Assembly (NCBI GenBank): GCA_035610365.1
Contig: CM069436.1
Location: forward strand, 4,578,937-4,642,936
Length of the DNA: 64,000 bases
Reading direction: 5' to 3'
Source: Aquatica leii
Taxonomy: Eukaryota > Arthropoda > Insecta > Coleoptera > Lampyridae
Shown here in pieces: positions 12,901 through 23,460 of the stretch (positions within the stretch are counted from its first letter, which is position 1; each line of letters starts with the position of its first letter). The notes beneath the pieces were generated by a model that saw only the letters and a program-made list of their open reading frames with translations, did no database searches and had not been told where the DNA came from. A program made the translations under genes and the position numbers.

Positions 12901-15475
12901 CACTGGTCTGCAAAAAAATATTTTTTATCGAGCCCTGACACTATTCCGGGTGATTCTTATGTAAAATGACGCCCTGAATCCAAATATGTCTTCCGTTTTC
13001 TTCCATCACCCACCATTTTCGAGGGAGCCCCAAATCTCTAATTTTACGACTTTTCGATAAATTAATTATAATTTATTTATCGAACGATAATAATAATTAT
13101 AATAATTATTATAATAATATATATATAGACATGAATTTAATTTAAATAGGAAAAAGAACTATTTTAGCTATAAACAGTAATAAATAAAAAGATATTCATT
13201 GTTACTTGGTGCTTGCTTTTCTTTTATACCCTGAGGTACAGCTCTCTCGTTTCAAAAACCAGCAGTACTCCGCCAACATGCTTGCATTCCACTTCCCTGA
13301 AAATCTCTTCTCCAGCTTAGCGATGTCTTGATGGAACCGTTCCCCGTGTTCATCCGAGACTGCTCCTAAATTTTCAGGGAAAAAGTCCAGATGCGAGTAA
13401 AGGAAGTGAACTTTAAGAGACATGTTACATCCTACGTCCTTGTACGCTAAAAGCAGTTCCTCGACGTGAGCGACATAATCTTCACTTTTGTGGTTACCCA
13501 GGAAGTTCTTACAATCGTTTTGTAATGCAAGCCAAGCTCGTTTTTCTTTTCGATTTAGGTGTTCAATAAACGTCGAATCTTGGAAGAGTTGTCTAATCTG
13601 GGACCAACAAAAACGCCTTCTTTGATTTTAGCTTCGCTAAGACGAGGAAGTTTAGTTTTCAAAAATTGAAATGCGCCACCTGTGTTGTCCACTGCTTTCA
13701 CAAACTGCTTGATCAATCCAAGTTTGATGTGTAAAGGTGGTAAGTAAATATTTTCCTTCGGAACCAAAGGATTGTGGGCGACATTTTTCTGACCAGGAAT
13801 AAGATTTTCTCGCAGAGGCCAGTCCCGTACGATGTAATGTTTATCTCGGGCTCGACTGTCTCATTCACAAAGGAAGCAGCAATATTTTGTGAATCCTGAT
13901 TGCAGGCCCGTGAGTAGAGCAACAACTTTTAAGTCAGCGCAAGGTTTCCACTTATAATCATGATAACTAATTTTATCAAGGATTCTGAAGATGTTTTCGT
14001 ACGTTTCCTTCATATCAACAGAGTATGCAACTGGAACTGATGGGAAGTCATTCACATTTGCCAACAGGACAACTTTTAAGCTTGTTTTTGATGAGTCTAT
14101 AAACAGTCTTCATTTGTCTGGGTCACATGGCATTTGTAGCTCTGTCATCAATAAATTTGCATTAGGGCAGAACACTAAACCTTTATCTTTTGAGAAAAGG
14201 CATTTCAGGGTTGCTTGTCTGGTCTGGTAAAAATATATTTTTACTCCCTTTTCTAAGAGATTCCACTTTTGAAGTCGCGATCCTAGGAGCTGAGAGTCTT
14301 GGGTAACTGCAAATCCCTGACAAGATCATTTAATTCCGATTGAGTGAGGAGGTGAGGTTGCCGAGAAACTAAATCTGCGGAATACTCTTCATCATCATTT
14401 AACGTATCATTCAAAGCCCCAAGTAGTGGCTCAGAGTCTTTAAATCAATTTCCGGCTCTAGAGTATAAGTGTTTGGGGGCTCTGGGATTGGCAAAGTATC
14501 GTTATGAGGAACAGGTCTTAGAGCTGACGGAATATTGGGATACTGAATTGTATGCTTACTTTTGCTCGAAAATCCGACGGTGGAAGTCATACAAAAGTAA
14601 GTAAGATGACAGCGAGGTTCACGCCAAACCATGGGCACAGCAAATGACATTGATTTACGGGTACCTTTGAGCCATTTGGTCAAACTACTGTAACAAGTCG
14701 TACAGTAAACTGATGGAGCCTAAGTCTTGTTCTGGTCGCCAACTTGACAATCAAAGTACAATTTATAAGCTGTTTTAACAAGCGGAGAAAGGGGTTTTCG
14801 TTGCGCTTTTAAAGTTAATTCCCCGCAGACATAGCAGAAGCTATCGGGATGATTTTTACACTAGCGTGGCATAATTAAACAGTAATTGAACGCCCGACAT
14901 TAACCACAAATCACACTTAGTCACTTGAAGAAATCCGGAGTAAAAGTAGTTTTACGGTTTTACACAAATGAACAAAAATGAACACAAAATCCAGCACGTT
15001 TAAAACGTCCACAAGTTAACTCTGCAACAGCTATAGATGTACTGATCGAAGCAGTTAAGCAAACAATGTAATATACTATAATGAGAAGAGTAATGCAAGT
15101 TCAAACCTGTCGAAAATTCCTGTTCAAACCTGCATGTGGTATTGAGATCGCCAGCGTCGTGCAGTGAATCTTCCTAACTGTTTATTGATATTTTTTTACT
15201 GTTCTTATATGTTTGTATTTTATTGTAGTTTCTATATACATTTTATAACAAAACTTTTGCCATATACTTTGGTATAAATTTTATTACCTGCTTTGGGATG
15301 TTTAACGGCTATAAGTTAAAATTCTAAAAAAAATGCAAAAAATAAAATAACAATGGGGTCCCCCCAAAATAGGTGGGTGATGGGTAAAAACGGAGCTCAT
15401 TTTTGGATTCAGGAGGTCATTTTATATAAGAATCGTCAAGAATGGTATCAGGGCCGATTTTCATGCAGACCAGTG
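12901..15475 (-). mobile_element. CACTG-ended DNA transposon, copy 1 (CMC-like)
   Basis: This is a complete 2575-bp element bounded by imperfect inverted repeats of about 120-130 bp (12901-13032 and 15356-15475), each starting CACTGGTCTGC. It is inserted in a piggyBac relic. The uninterrupted related copy at about 19975 reads AGATAATTGATGG, whereas here the flanks read AGATAA before and TAATTGATGG after, so the target duplication is TAA (3 bp). CACTG ends with a 3-bp duplication are compatible with the CACTA/EnSpm (CMC) group or, by duplication alone, with Harbinger; the protein favours the former. An AAT-rich stretch at 13083-13130 is shared with copy 2 and so is part of the element. Confidence 0.88.
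13202..14883 (-). pseudogene. Transposase of CACTG element copy 1, broken
   Basis: This homologue of the 566-codon frame in copy 2 is split by frameshifts and stops. The recognisable pieces are 14683-14411 (N-terminal zinc-finger-adjacent part), 14064-13861 (second catalytic Asp and the CCFLCE motif) and 13423-13202 (C-terminal part with SDEHGERFHQDIAKLEKRF, ending KRKASTK). A stop replaces the fourth codon after MPR. It retains a Trp codon and a Glu codon at two of the positions where copy 2 has stops, so the copies decayed independently. Function is inferred from copy 2. Confidence 0.8.
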
Positions 15476-15790
15476 TAATTGATGGTTTACGGGAAACGGA
15501 TACATCAGAAGAAGGAATTAGTGATGACCAAAATGAGTCTTGGTCTTGCAGTCTTGTCTTGGCCTTACAAAACTTGCAAGACCAAGGCAAAATAACAAGT
15601 CCATTAGCAAGACCAAGACTCAAGGTTGTGAGACCAAGATTAGATGCAAGACAAGCTCTGCAAGATATCAACAAAATCAAGACTATCTTGCAAGACTCTT
15701 CAGTTTTTTCTTATTGCGAACGTTATTTATCCTTTTTTATATGTCCCACATACAAAAAAACTTCTTTTCCCAAAGAAATTATTGTATGTA

Positions 15791-18195
15791 GGGGAAATGT
15801 GCCTATGATGGACCCTCGCCAATGATGGACCACTAACTGTATTTTTAAATATACCGCGCATAATACACTACCAACATATTGGTTAGGTTGATTGAAGTTC
15901 CCAAATAGTTGTTTACAAATGCTCACGTGAACATGTGCAGTTTCTGTTTAACTACATAAATAATTTAAAATTGGTAAGTATTGATGTAAGAAAATAGCTA
16001 GGCATGATGTTAGATATCTTTTGTTTTACTTTCAACTATAATCTGCTTTTGTTACTGCAGCTTGAAGGAATTATTGTATGTTAATTGTCGAGCAACAATT
16101 GAGATTATTCGAAAGAACAAAAAAGTTGGGGATTTATATTTGATTTTTGCAATGTGGCCTATGGTGGACTACTTATCTGTGTCCTATGATGGACCAGGGG
16201 GTCCATTATGGGCAATGAAATAATTTCACCTCGATTTACTTTTCTTTTTCATTTATAGGAATGGTATCCAAAAAAAGACAACAGTGGGATGACCATGACA
16301 TGCAACAGTTCAGTTCAGTTGGCTGCCAAGAACTTTAAGGTTCACAAAACAACTTTGCGAAGGCGTTTGGATAAACAGAACGCTTCCAAGGGTGATTTGG
16401 GAGGACGAAGAGCAACTTTCTCTAAAGCCATCGAAGAGGAGATTGCAGTGCATATTATTGAAATGAAAACACGACTTCCAAAGATTTACGGCGGATGGTA
16501 TTCGAAGTAACCGAAAAAAATAACATCAATCATGGGTTTAAAAGAAGCAAAAATGGCAGGTTGGAAATGGATTACAGGATTCCTAAAGCGCAATCCAGCG
16601 TAGCCCAGAAAGTACATCATTAGCTAGAGCCCAGGCTTTTAACAAGGCTAATATTGAAGCCTATTTCAAGGCACTAGATAATACTTTGCAGAAGTACAAT
16701 TTTCTCCCCGAAAATATTTATAATATGGACGGGTCGGGTTTGACTACGGTCCAAAAGAAATGCCAAAAAATTTATGCAGCAAAAGGCTGTAAGCAAGTTG
16801 GTGCACTTAGTAGTGCAGAGCGCGGGCAGCACGGAACCGTAGTGTGTGCAATGGGTCCTTCCTCTCTCTTATTTACCTTCGCCAAAGGATGAACAATGCT
16901 CCCGCTGGTAGCATAGCATTCCCAAAAGAAAAAGGCAGGATGACCAGTAAAATTTTTTGTAAATGGCTTAGGCATTTTGTTAGATATACGAAGACTTCAA
17001 ATGAGAATAAGGTTCTATTACTCCTAGATGGGCACAGTAGCCATAAGAGTCTTGAATCCCTACAGTTTGCTAAAGAAAATGGTGTTGTTGTGTTTTGCTT
17101 CTCTGCACACTGTTCTCATCACGTTCAACCATTAGACGTTGGATTTTTCCGTCCTTTTTAGACATATTTCGACCAAGAAATACAATTATGGCTCCGTCAA
17201 AATCCAGAAAAGGCAGTAACCCAATTCAAAATAGAAGGCCTTCTCAATAAAGCTTATTTGAAGAGTGCTGTACCAACAAATGCGATAAATTCCTTCAAAA
17301 AGACTGGCATCCATCCTTTCAATCCTCATACCTATGAGGACTGGGAGTTTGCACCAGCTTTAGCTACAGATAGGCTGATTCCCGAGGCTGAAGACGAAAA
17401 CCAAATGGAATTAGAGATGCAAGAGCAATCTAAATCTGGTCTTAACTCGTCTTCATCCTCAGTTCTCGACATTTCGGTGAAAGAAATTTTACCTCCTCCT
17501 CGAGCTGCAGCCATTGGCGCTGATAAACAAAAAGGCAGAAGACGTGGAAAAACAGGCCATTTGAATTCACCAGAAATTCAAAAACTTAAAGAGAAAGTTA
17601 TTGAAAAGAAAATGAAGGTGAGAAAACAACAAGTCAGGTCAGTAAAACGACGAATTGTCATTGACAATGACGCTTCTGATTAAGACGAAGTTATTTTGGA
17701 GGATTCAGACGATGATGATGATGCTAGTTGCCTTTACTGTAATGAATTGTACTCGAACTTACGTGCAAGAGAAACTTGGATTCGATGCCAAATATGCAAG
17801 TCGTGGTGCCATAATGAACGCGCCGGCTTTACCGCGCGTTGTAAATCTTTTACTTGTGAACTATGTATATAATATGTTATTATGTTAGTTTGTTCTATTT
17901 TATTATGTTAGTTGTTCATATATTTGTCAAATAAAACTGTTTAAAGACACATTTATTGATTTATTTTAAAGGGGGCCAACATGGGCACATATGCCAATGA
18001 TGGACCAGTTGGTTATTTTTTAAAAATATACTGTGTTATTAAATAGGAAATTAATTGATCAAAAATTTATTGTGTATTAGGTATAAGAAACATCGAACTA
18101 AGTATATATTTTCATATAAAACAAAATAATAATTGCAAAACTAAAATAGTTATAATGATATTTCCTTAGGGGGTCCAACATAGGCGCATTTCCCC
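15791..18195 (+). mobile_element. pogo-like DNA transposon 1
   Basis: A 2405-bp element flanked by TA on both sides (15789-15790 and 18196-18197). Inverted ends read GGGGAAATGTGCCTATGATG on the left and GGGGAAATGCGCCTATGTTG from the right. The motif TGATGGACC and variants recur in the subterminal regions (15800-15830, 16150-16210, 17970-18010), consistent with multiple transposase-binding sites. It is nested inside the hAT-like element at 15519-19167. The internal gene is a pogo/Tigger-type transposase on the plus strand. Confidence 0.88.
16261..17871 (+). pseudogene. pogo-like transposase with PHD-like C-terminus, broken
   Basis: The reading begins near 16261 (MVSKKRQQWDDHDM) and shifts into a psq/CENP-B type HTH (AAKNFKVHKTTLRRRLDK). 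A CENP-B-like segment follows (GWKWITGFLKRNP). Then comes the DDE domain with NMDGSGLTT (first Asp), LLLLDGHSSH (second Asp) and HHVQPLDVGFF (third Asp region). The tail is Ser/Lys-rich with KQKGRRRGK. After the stop at 17681-17683 the same frame continues to 17871 with an acidic run and a cysteine-rich finger (CLYC, WIRCQICKSWCHNE, FTCELC) like a PHD finger. Stops at 16508, 17159 and 17681, plus frameshifts, make it inactive. Confidence 0.85.
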
Positions 18196-19256
18196 TATAC
18201 GTGAAAGTAAAAAAAATTTTGAAAGAGGGTTGTTTCGATTTTAGTAAAATGATGTTGGTTTGAAAAATAAAATTATAACTAATAAGTAATGACTATAATC
18301 ATCTTAAATGAAATATTTACTTAAACCAAATAAAACTATATGAAATTTGGCTAAAATGTAATTTAATTGAAATAAATTATGTCAAGAAAGCATTTTATAA
18401 TTAAGGTGTACGATAAAACAAATTTAGTTTTCCAGAAGAAGAAATTTTGCAGTAAATTTGTATTTAAACAAAACCATATTCTATTTTTTAAATAAAACAT
18501 ATTTTTCTATCATATATGAAGAGAAACCATATAGGTAGATAGGTACCAATAAAATATTCATTCTTATCGATTCTTAAAGTGTTGAAAGACGTTGTTGCGA
18601 CTTTTAGCAACATTAGCTTATTTGAATTAATTTAATATTGTTTTGAGTTCATCGAATATAAACTCTGCACATTTCTATGATGTAATAAAAGTGTATACAA
18701 ATAACTCGTAAAATAACAACTTGTGGAAAAGTCCCAAATTGTTAATTTGTACCAAAAAGCATGTTTTACTTAGTTTACAATAAAGGCACCTACAAAGGAT
18801 TTTAAACCGACACGGCGCCTGTAATACTCATGCAAATCCCTTAAACATGCCGAGGCGTTGTTCCTTTTTCAAAACAACTGAATTCTCAAAACTTAAAAGT
18901 ACATATATTTTAAAATACAACGGACGTATTGCAAATACAATAGTGCTTATTATTTAATATTTGTGGGAAAAAATTGTCAATCATTTAGCACATTTCAGCA
19001 AGTTTGTACCGTCATTTAGCCATTCAATAAAAAGACTGCAAGAGTCTTGCGTGCAAGACTATGAACAAGACCAAAACTCTATATTCAAGACCAAGAGCGA
19101 CACTGAGATTAAAGATAAGACCAAGACCTATGTAGTCTTGTCTTGGTCTTGCGTTTGGCCATCACTAACGCTGAGCCGTGCATGCAAAAAAAGCACGTAT
19201 ACAATAATGCACACACACAAAATTTATTAGAATTGTAATGTTAATGAAGTTAGCCA

Positions 19257-20195
19257 TTGTTCCATCAAATACTGCATACTGGCAGAAAAAGAAGATATAT
19301 GGTATATACCAAACATATATCAAACATAATGTCGAGAAATAGCTTTCAACTGTTACTCAAATGTCTACATTTCAGTAATAACGAGGACATAATTGAACAA
19401 ACTAAGCCTTCTTATAAATACGTTAAAAGAATCGTTCCAAGATCCAATGACATCGATACAACTCTGATACTTTTTCGGGAACGTCTGCGTTTTCGTCATT
19501 ATATGTATATCCATTTTAAAAATATATCGAAAATCTGTTGGATAAGGGCCGTACTTTGTGCACAAATAATTATTATACTTCCGTAAGTTTGACAAATTCT
19601 CTTCTACTGAGATCCAATCGAAGATTCAACTGAAAACGAGTCGTAGAGAAAAACCTAAAAGTTAGCGAAGCAATAACTGAAGAATGCAGTCATGGGGATT
19701 ATCGTTCAAAAATGGAAAGATAAAAGAGATGTTCTGATACTGAGTACACAATATGCAAATGGTTACTGTAAAGCGAAGAAACAAATAAATACAAAAATCA
19801 AAAATTTATTCGAGTATAATGAATCCAAGTCATATATTGTTGAAATCTTACAGAAATGGTACATAAAATTAGCATTTGAATTCTCGACGAGAACATCGTT
19901 AGTAAATGCTCATGGTGCTTACAAAAAAATTACCAAAACAAATTGTCAATTACTGAATTCTAATAATAGATAATTGATGGTTTACGGGAAGCGGTCACAT
20001 CAGAAGAAGGAATACAAGAAGTTGCAAATGAGCAGCATACATTAGAGAATATAGGTCGCCGATGTGTGAATTGCTACAAAATAATGTCTGAGGAATCTGG
20101 AAAACAACTTACGTTAAACAAATGTCTTCAAACTGCTATAAAATGCAACGTGGGTGATCAATATTTTTGTTTACACTGTTTTTTTGTTCATCAAA
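19257..20195 (+). pseudogene. piggyBac-like transposase relic, copy 2
   Basis: Pieces of a piggyBac transposase lie in order. NIMSRNSFQLLLKCLHFSNN (19320-19385) is the conserved N-proximal block. KWKDKRDVLILST (19711-19750) is the block before the last catalytic Asp. A C-terminal cysteine-rich zinc finger follows (RRCVNCYKIM, then CNVGDQYFCLHCFFVHQ, 20060-20195). Large parts of the DDE core are missing and frames shift between pieces. It serves as the empty-site reference for CACTG element copy 1. A hAT-type MITE sits just beyond its 3' end. Confidence 0.8.
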
Positions 20196-20260
20196 CGCTT
20201 ATATATTTTCTTCACTTACATATCCAATTTATTTTTTTTATACGCCATCAGAATAGAAAT

Positions 20261-20745
20261 TAGGGGTGTAAAACGGATCCGAATCTTCCCCGGATCTCCA
20301 GCTACAACATATCTGGATCCGGATTTTCCGGATCTCATACACAATTCGGATCTTCAAGATCCGAATCCACAGATTTTTTTAACCGGATCCGCATAGCCGG
20401 AACTGAAATTCGATTATACGTGAATTCTGTTGTTGATGTATGAAATGAACTTCGTAATTCGTTTCATTTTGAAGTTATTAAAATGAAACATTATTACAAT
20501 AAATGAATAATCACAAATATCTTTAAAGCTAGAAGGCTAGAAATTAATAGTAATGCAGGTCCGGATTTAACTCGCAAATTATTATATCTGTAGATCCGGA
20601 TTTATCTCCCGATTCCGTAGATCCGAATTTAATCTTCGGATTTTCGATCCGGATCTACAAAAATCCAGTATTCGGATTCATTGGATCCGGATATTTTTGG
20701 ATCCGATATCCGGATCCATAAAATTTGCGGATCTTTACAGCCCTA
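20261..20745. mobile_element. hAT-type MITE with GATCCGGAT motif arrays
   Basis: A 485-bp element with inverted ends TAGGGGTGTAAA and, from the right, TAGGGCTGTAAA. It is flanked by a perfect 8-bp target duplication ATAGAAAT (20253-20260 and 20746-20753), diagnostic of hAT transposition. The interior holds roughly twenty copies of GGATCC, GATCCGGAT and close variants at both ends, separated by an AT-rich centre. It has no coding capacity, so it depended on a transposase supplied elsewhere. Confidence 0.88.
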
Positions 20746-20753
20746 ATAGAAAT

Positions 20754-22190
20754 GTTAAACTAGCCGTTCCCTTTCCGATTATATGTACATTGCACGCAGC
20801 TTCATTTTTGATAACAATAACCGAATGACAACAATATCCGGTTGTGAATTTAGAAAATGCAATTACTAATTATCAATACAAGCTAAAAATCTTAAAATAA
20901 ATGATAAACACTATTCTTCTCAGTAATTTGCTGACACTACAATTAAAAATAAATATAAAATAATGTTATCAAATAAAACGTAGTTAAATTAAGTTGTTAT
21001 TCTAAGTATAGCACGTTCTTTTTAAGATAAGCGGCCTGCACTATATTTGAATATACTTCACGAATATACATTGTTTTGAGTCTTCGAAGTTCTCTAAACC
21101 GATGATATTTTTAGTGCCAGCTTCGTTTGTGTATTGTGTGTCTTTTTATACTACTGGACACCTATATTTTGGAGTTATTTTATTAAATTATTGGCTATTA
21201 ATTGTTATTCTCAGTATGTGATTATGCTTTTCGATAGAATATTATGTTTCTTATCGTTATGTGTCCACTTGGTAGTTTTGTTCCAACGTTTACAAATGTA
21301 AGGATGCCTTTATGTGTAGAGCTTCATTCTTAGTATTTTGTAGTACGTATAGTTCCGGACTAAAAGAGATTTTGAAAATTGACTTTAAGTTCTTGCACAA
21401 ACTGTATATGAAAAGATCAGCAAAAATTTGACAGGTGTCTACATTACATTTCCTTCAGTTTTTCAAACGTCAAAGGCTGAGATTGCTTTAATTTTGGAAA
21501 ACTTTGACAAATATGTTCTATCACTAAAAAAAAAGGTTTTATTTCTCTTCTAAAGCATTTTTACAGTTTGTCAGATTTAATTGGTAAATAGCTCCATTAC
21601 CTACATTGACTAAAGTTTGCATTACATTGTAGATAATTTAGGTTTTACTGAACTTGCAATGGGAGTTACAATATTTACCTTTAAATTTATGAGTGAACCT
21701 AACTTAGATAATTTTCTGTCGAAAACTCATTCATGTTTAACATGATGGGGTTCTCGTTCATAACTATAATCAGAATCATGGACTATTTTGTTTAAAAATG
21801 GTTTTAAACAGGAGGTCAACGTTTTTACCACAGTACCTTGTGAAAAAAATGCCAAACTTTGATTATATATACAGAGTAAATCGTTTATAATTTGTATACC
21901 ATATAACTTATTGTTAAAATTGTTCAAACACACTAAGACAATATTTTTGAATATACTTAGGTATACTACAAAAAGTTTATAAAGCCTTAAAGGCAAGTTT
22001 TTTACGGTAATTAATTTAGCCAAATTTTACTGTTTAGATTACCATTGAAAAAGATTTTCTATACATTCAGTAAATTTTTTTAGTAATGTTTTGTATTGAA
22101 ATTATCATTTTAAAGAAAGACCGCTGACTGCTTTTGAAGAAATCAATTGCGTTAAGTATTAACTAAAATTTTAAGCAATGTTAGCATAAA
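20754..22190. other. Intronic AT-rich stretch without recognisable gene
   Basis: No protein family was recognised here. A 98-codon open frame on the minus strand (22023-21727) has no motif I can name and looks like chance or very old repeat sequence. The stretch lies inside E93 intron 1. Confidence 0.5.
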
Positions 22191-22193
22191 AAT

Positions 22194-22735
22194 AAAAATA
22201 ATTTTTTTGTACAAGTGCAAATATAAATATAATTTGGTCGTGGTTCCGCACGCTCGCATACTCACACGCTCGGCACTTTTCGCTCGTATCGAATTTTTAT
22301 TCCGACTTTGTTACAGAATACACTATTTTATGTATAGGTGGGAACTATATTAATCTCTTATTTATTTATTTTTATTTTGTTTATCAATGTTTCAATCACT
22401 CATTTTCTATTCATTCTATCAACTAGTTGCTTTTTTAAATTTCAATAATTGTACAAATATTATAATAATTTAAATGTTAGTACAATGTACTAAAATAATG
22501 TTTTTATATAACTGCCAATATAAATAACTCAAATTTGGTTGTGGTTTCTTACGCTCGCATACCAACACGCTCGGAACTTTTCACTCGTATCGAATTTTTA
22601 TTCTAACCTATAGAATATACTATTCTATGTATACGTGGGAACTATGTTAATCTCTTATTTATTTGTTTTTATTTTGTTTTTCAATGTTTCAATCACTCAT
22701 TTTCTATTCATTTTACAAATAGTTGCTTTTTTAAT
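22194..22735 (+). repeat. 301-bp tandem duplication
   Basis: Two head-to-tail copies have a period of about 301 bp: AATTTGGTCGTGGTT at 22231 recurs as AATTTGGTTGTGGTT at 22532. The shared tracts include ACGCTCGCATAC, CGTATCGAATTTTTATTC, TCAATCACTCATTTTCTATT and AGTTGCTTTTTTAA. The second copy is slightly truncated. Substitutions are scattered along its length. It has no coding content; it could be a satellite-like or transposon-internal repeat. Confidence 0.8.
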
Positions 22736-23460
22736 TGCTTCTATTTTCAGTTTCATAGTTTAATCGTTGGTCTACCAGTGGCGGCTTGTGGTCGAGGCTG
22801 CAAGAGGGTCATAAGACCTTTAAACGCGCTAATACTTAATGAAAGATTTATATCTTTGTAATAAGCAACATGAAACGTTACATATTGACAATTTTAATTC
22901 AGTTTATCTTTTTTTTAATTCTGACAGAAAAATGAGTATTTAATTAACAGTTAATTATAAGAGTTAATAGTAAAAGTAAGATAAAATATCGAAGACGCTG
23001 ACCATATAAATACTTATCAGATTCTTCTTTTATTGAAATGTTTTGTTTCTATGTTCAAACTGTGTGGTTCTTTAGATATTACAAATTTTTTATATTGTTT
23101 GATGTTGTTAGCTGTTTTGTTGTTGATATCGTATTTTAGCACTGTATGTAAATAGGTCTGAAACTGTAGTAGAGAATTGCTGAAAGTAACCCGCTTACAA
23201 ATCTATATTAATATTATAAAGAGGTAAAGTTTGTAAGTTTATATGTTCGAGGTAATCTCTGAAGGTACTCATCTGATTTTTAAAATTCTTTTACCAATAT
23301 ATAAAATGGATTTTTGAAGTGACCATAGGTTATATATTATTTCGTTAAAATAAGACTTATTTTACAATTAAAGTCGACGAAATAAAGATGAATTTTTTTC
23401 CTCTACTTTCTATAGAGAAGTTATACTCAAAAGGTTCTATAAAAAAGTTTGCGTCATATA

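Larger units (their letters stand above)
12572..15518 (+). pseudogene. piggyBac-like transposase relic, copy 1 (split)
   Basis: The segments 12572-12900 and 15476-15518 form one decayed fragment when the CACTG element between them is removed. The fragment aligns closely with the piggyBac relic at 19.6-20.0 kb. Shared words include CGAGTATAAT, GAAATCTTACAGAAATGGTA and TTGTCAATTACTGAATTC, and after the break GATGGTTTACGGGAA. It corresponds to the C-terminal part of a piggyBac transposase, with many stops and shifts. Beyond 15518 the match ends where a hAT-like element begins. It is dead; its main value is as the interrupted twin of copy 2. Confidence 0.75.
15519..19167. mobile_element. hAT-like element with CAAGAC motifs, carrying a pogo-like insert
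   Basis: The ends are TAGTGATGACCAAA (15519) and, on the opposite strand, TAGTGATGGCCAAA (19167), resembling hAT termini. Both subterminal regions (15535-15690 and 19036-19155) are dense in CAAGAC / GTCTTG hexamers on both strands. The left end falls exactly where homology to the piggyBac relic stops. Removing the pogo-like insert (15791-18195) leaves about 1.24 kb with no transposase gene, so it would be non-autonomous. No matching 8-bp target duplication was found (GAAGGAAT against ACGCTGAG), so the right junction may be rearranged. Confidence 0.55.

Noticed and set aside
21727-22023. A 98-codon minus-strand open frame as a gene
   Set aside because: No recognisable motif, AT-rich composition, intronic position and no neighbouring exon structure; probably chance.
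22771-22800. CAGTGGCGGCTTGTGG, which looks like a hAT terminus
   Set aside because: No inverted partner or 8-bp duplication could be found in the window, so no element can be defined.
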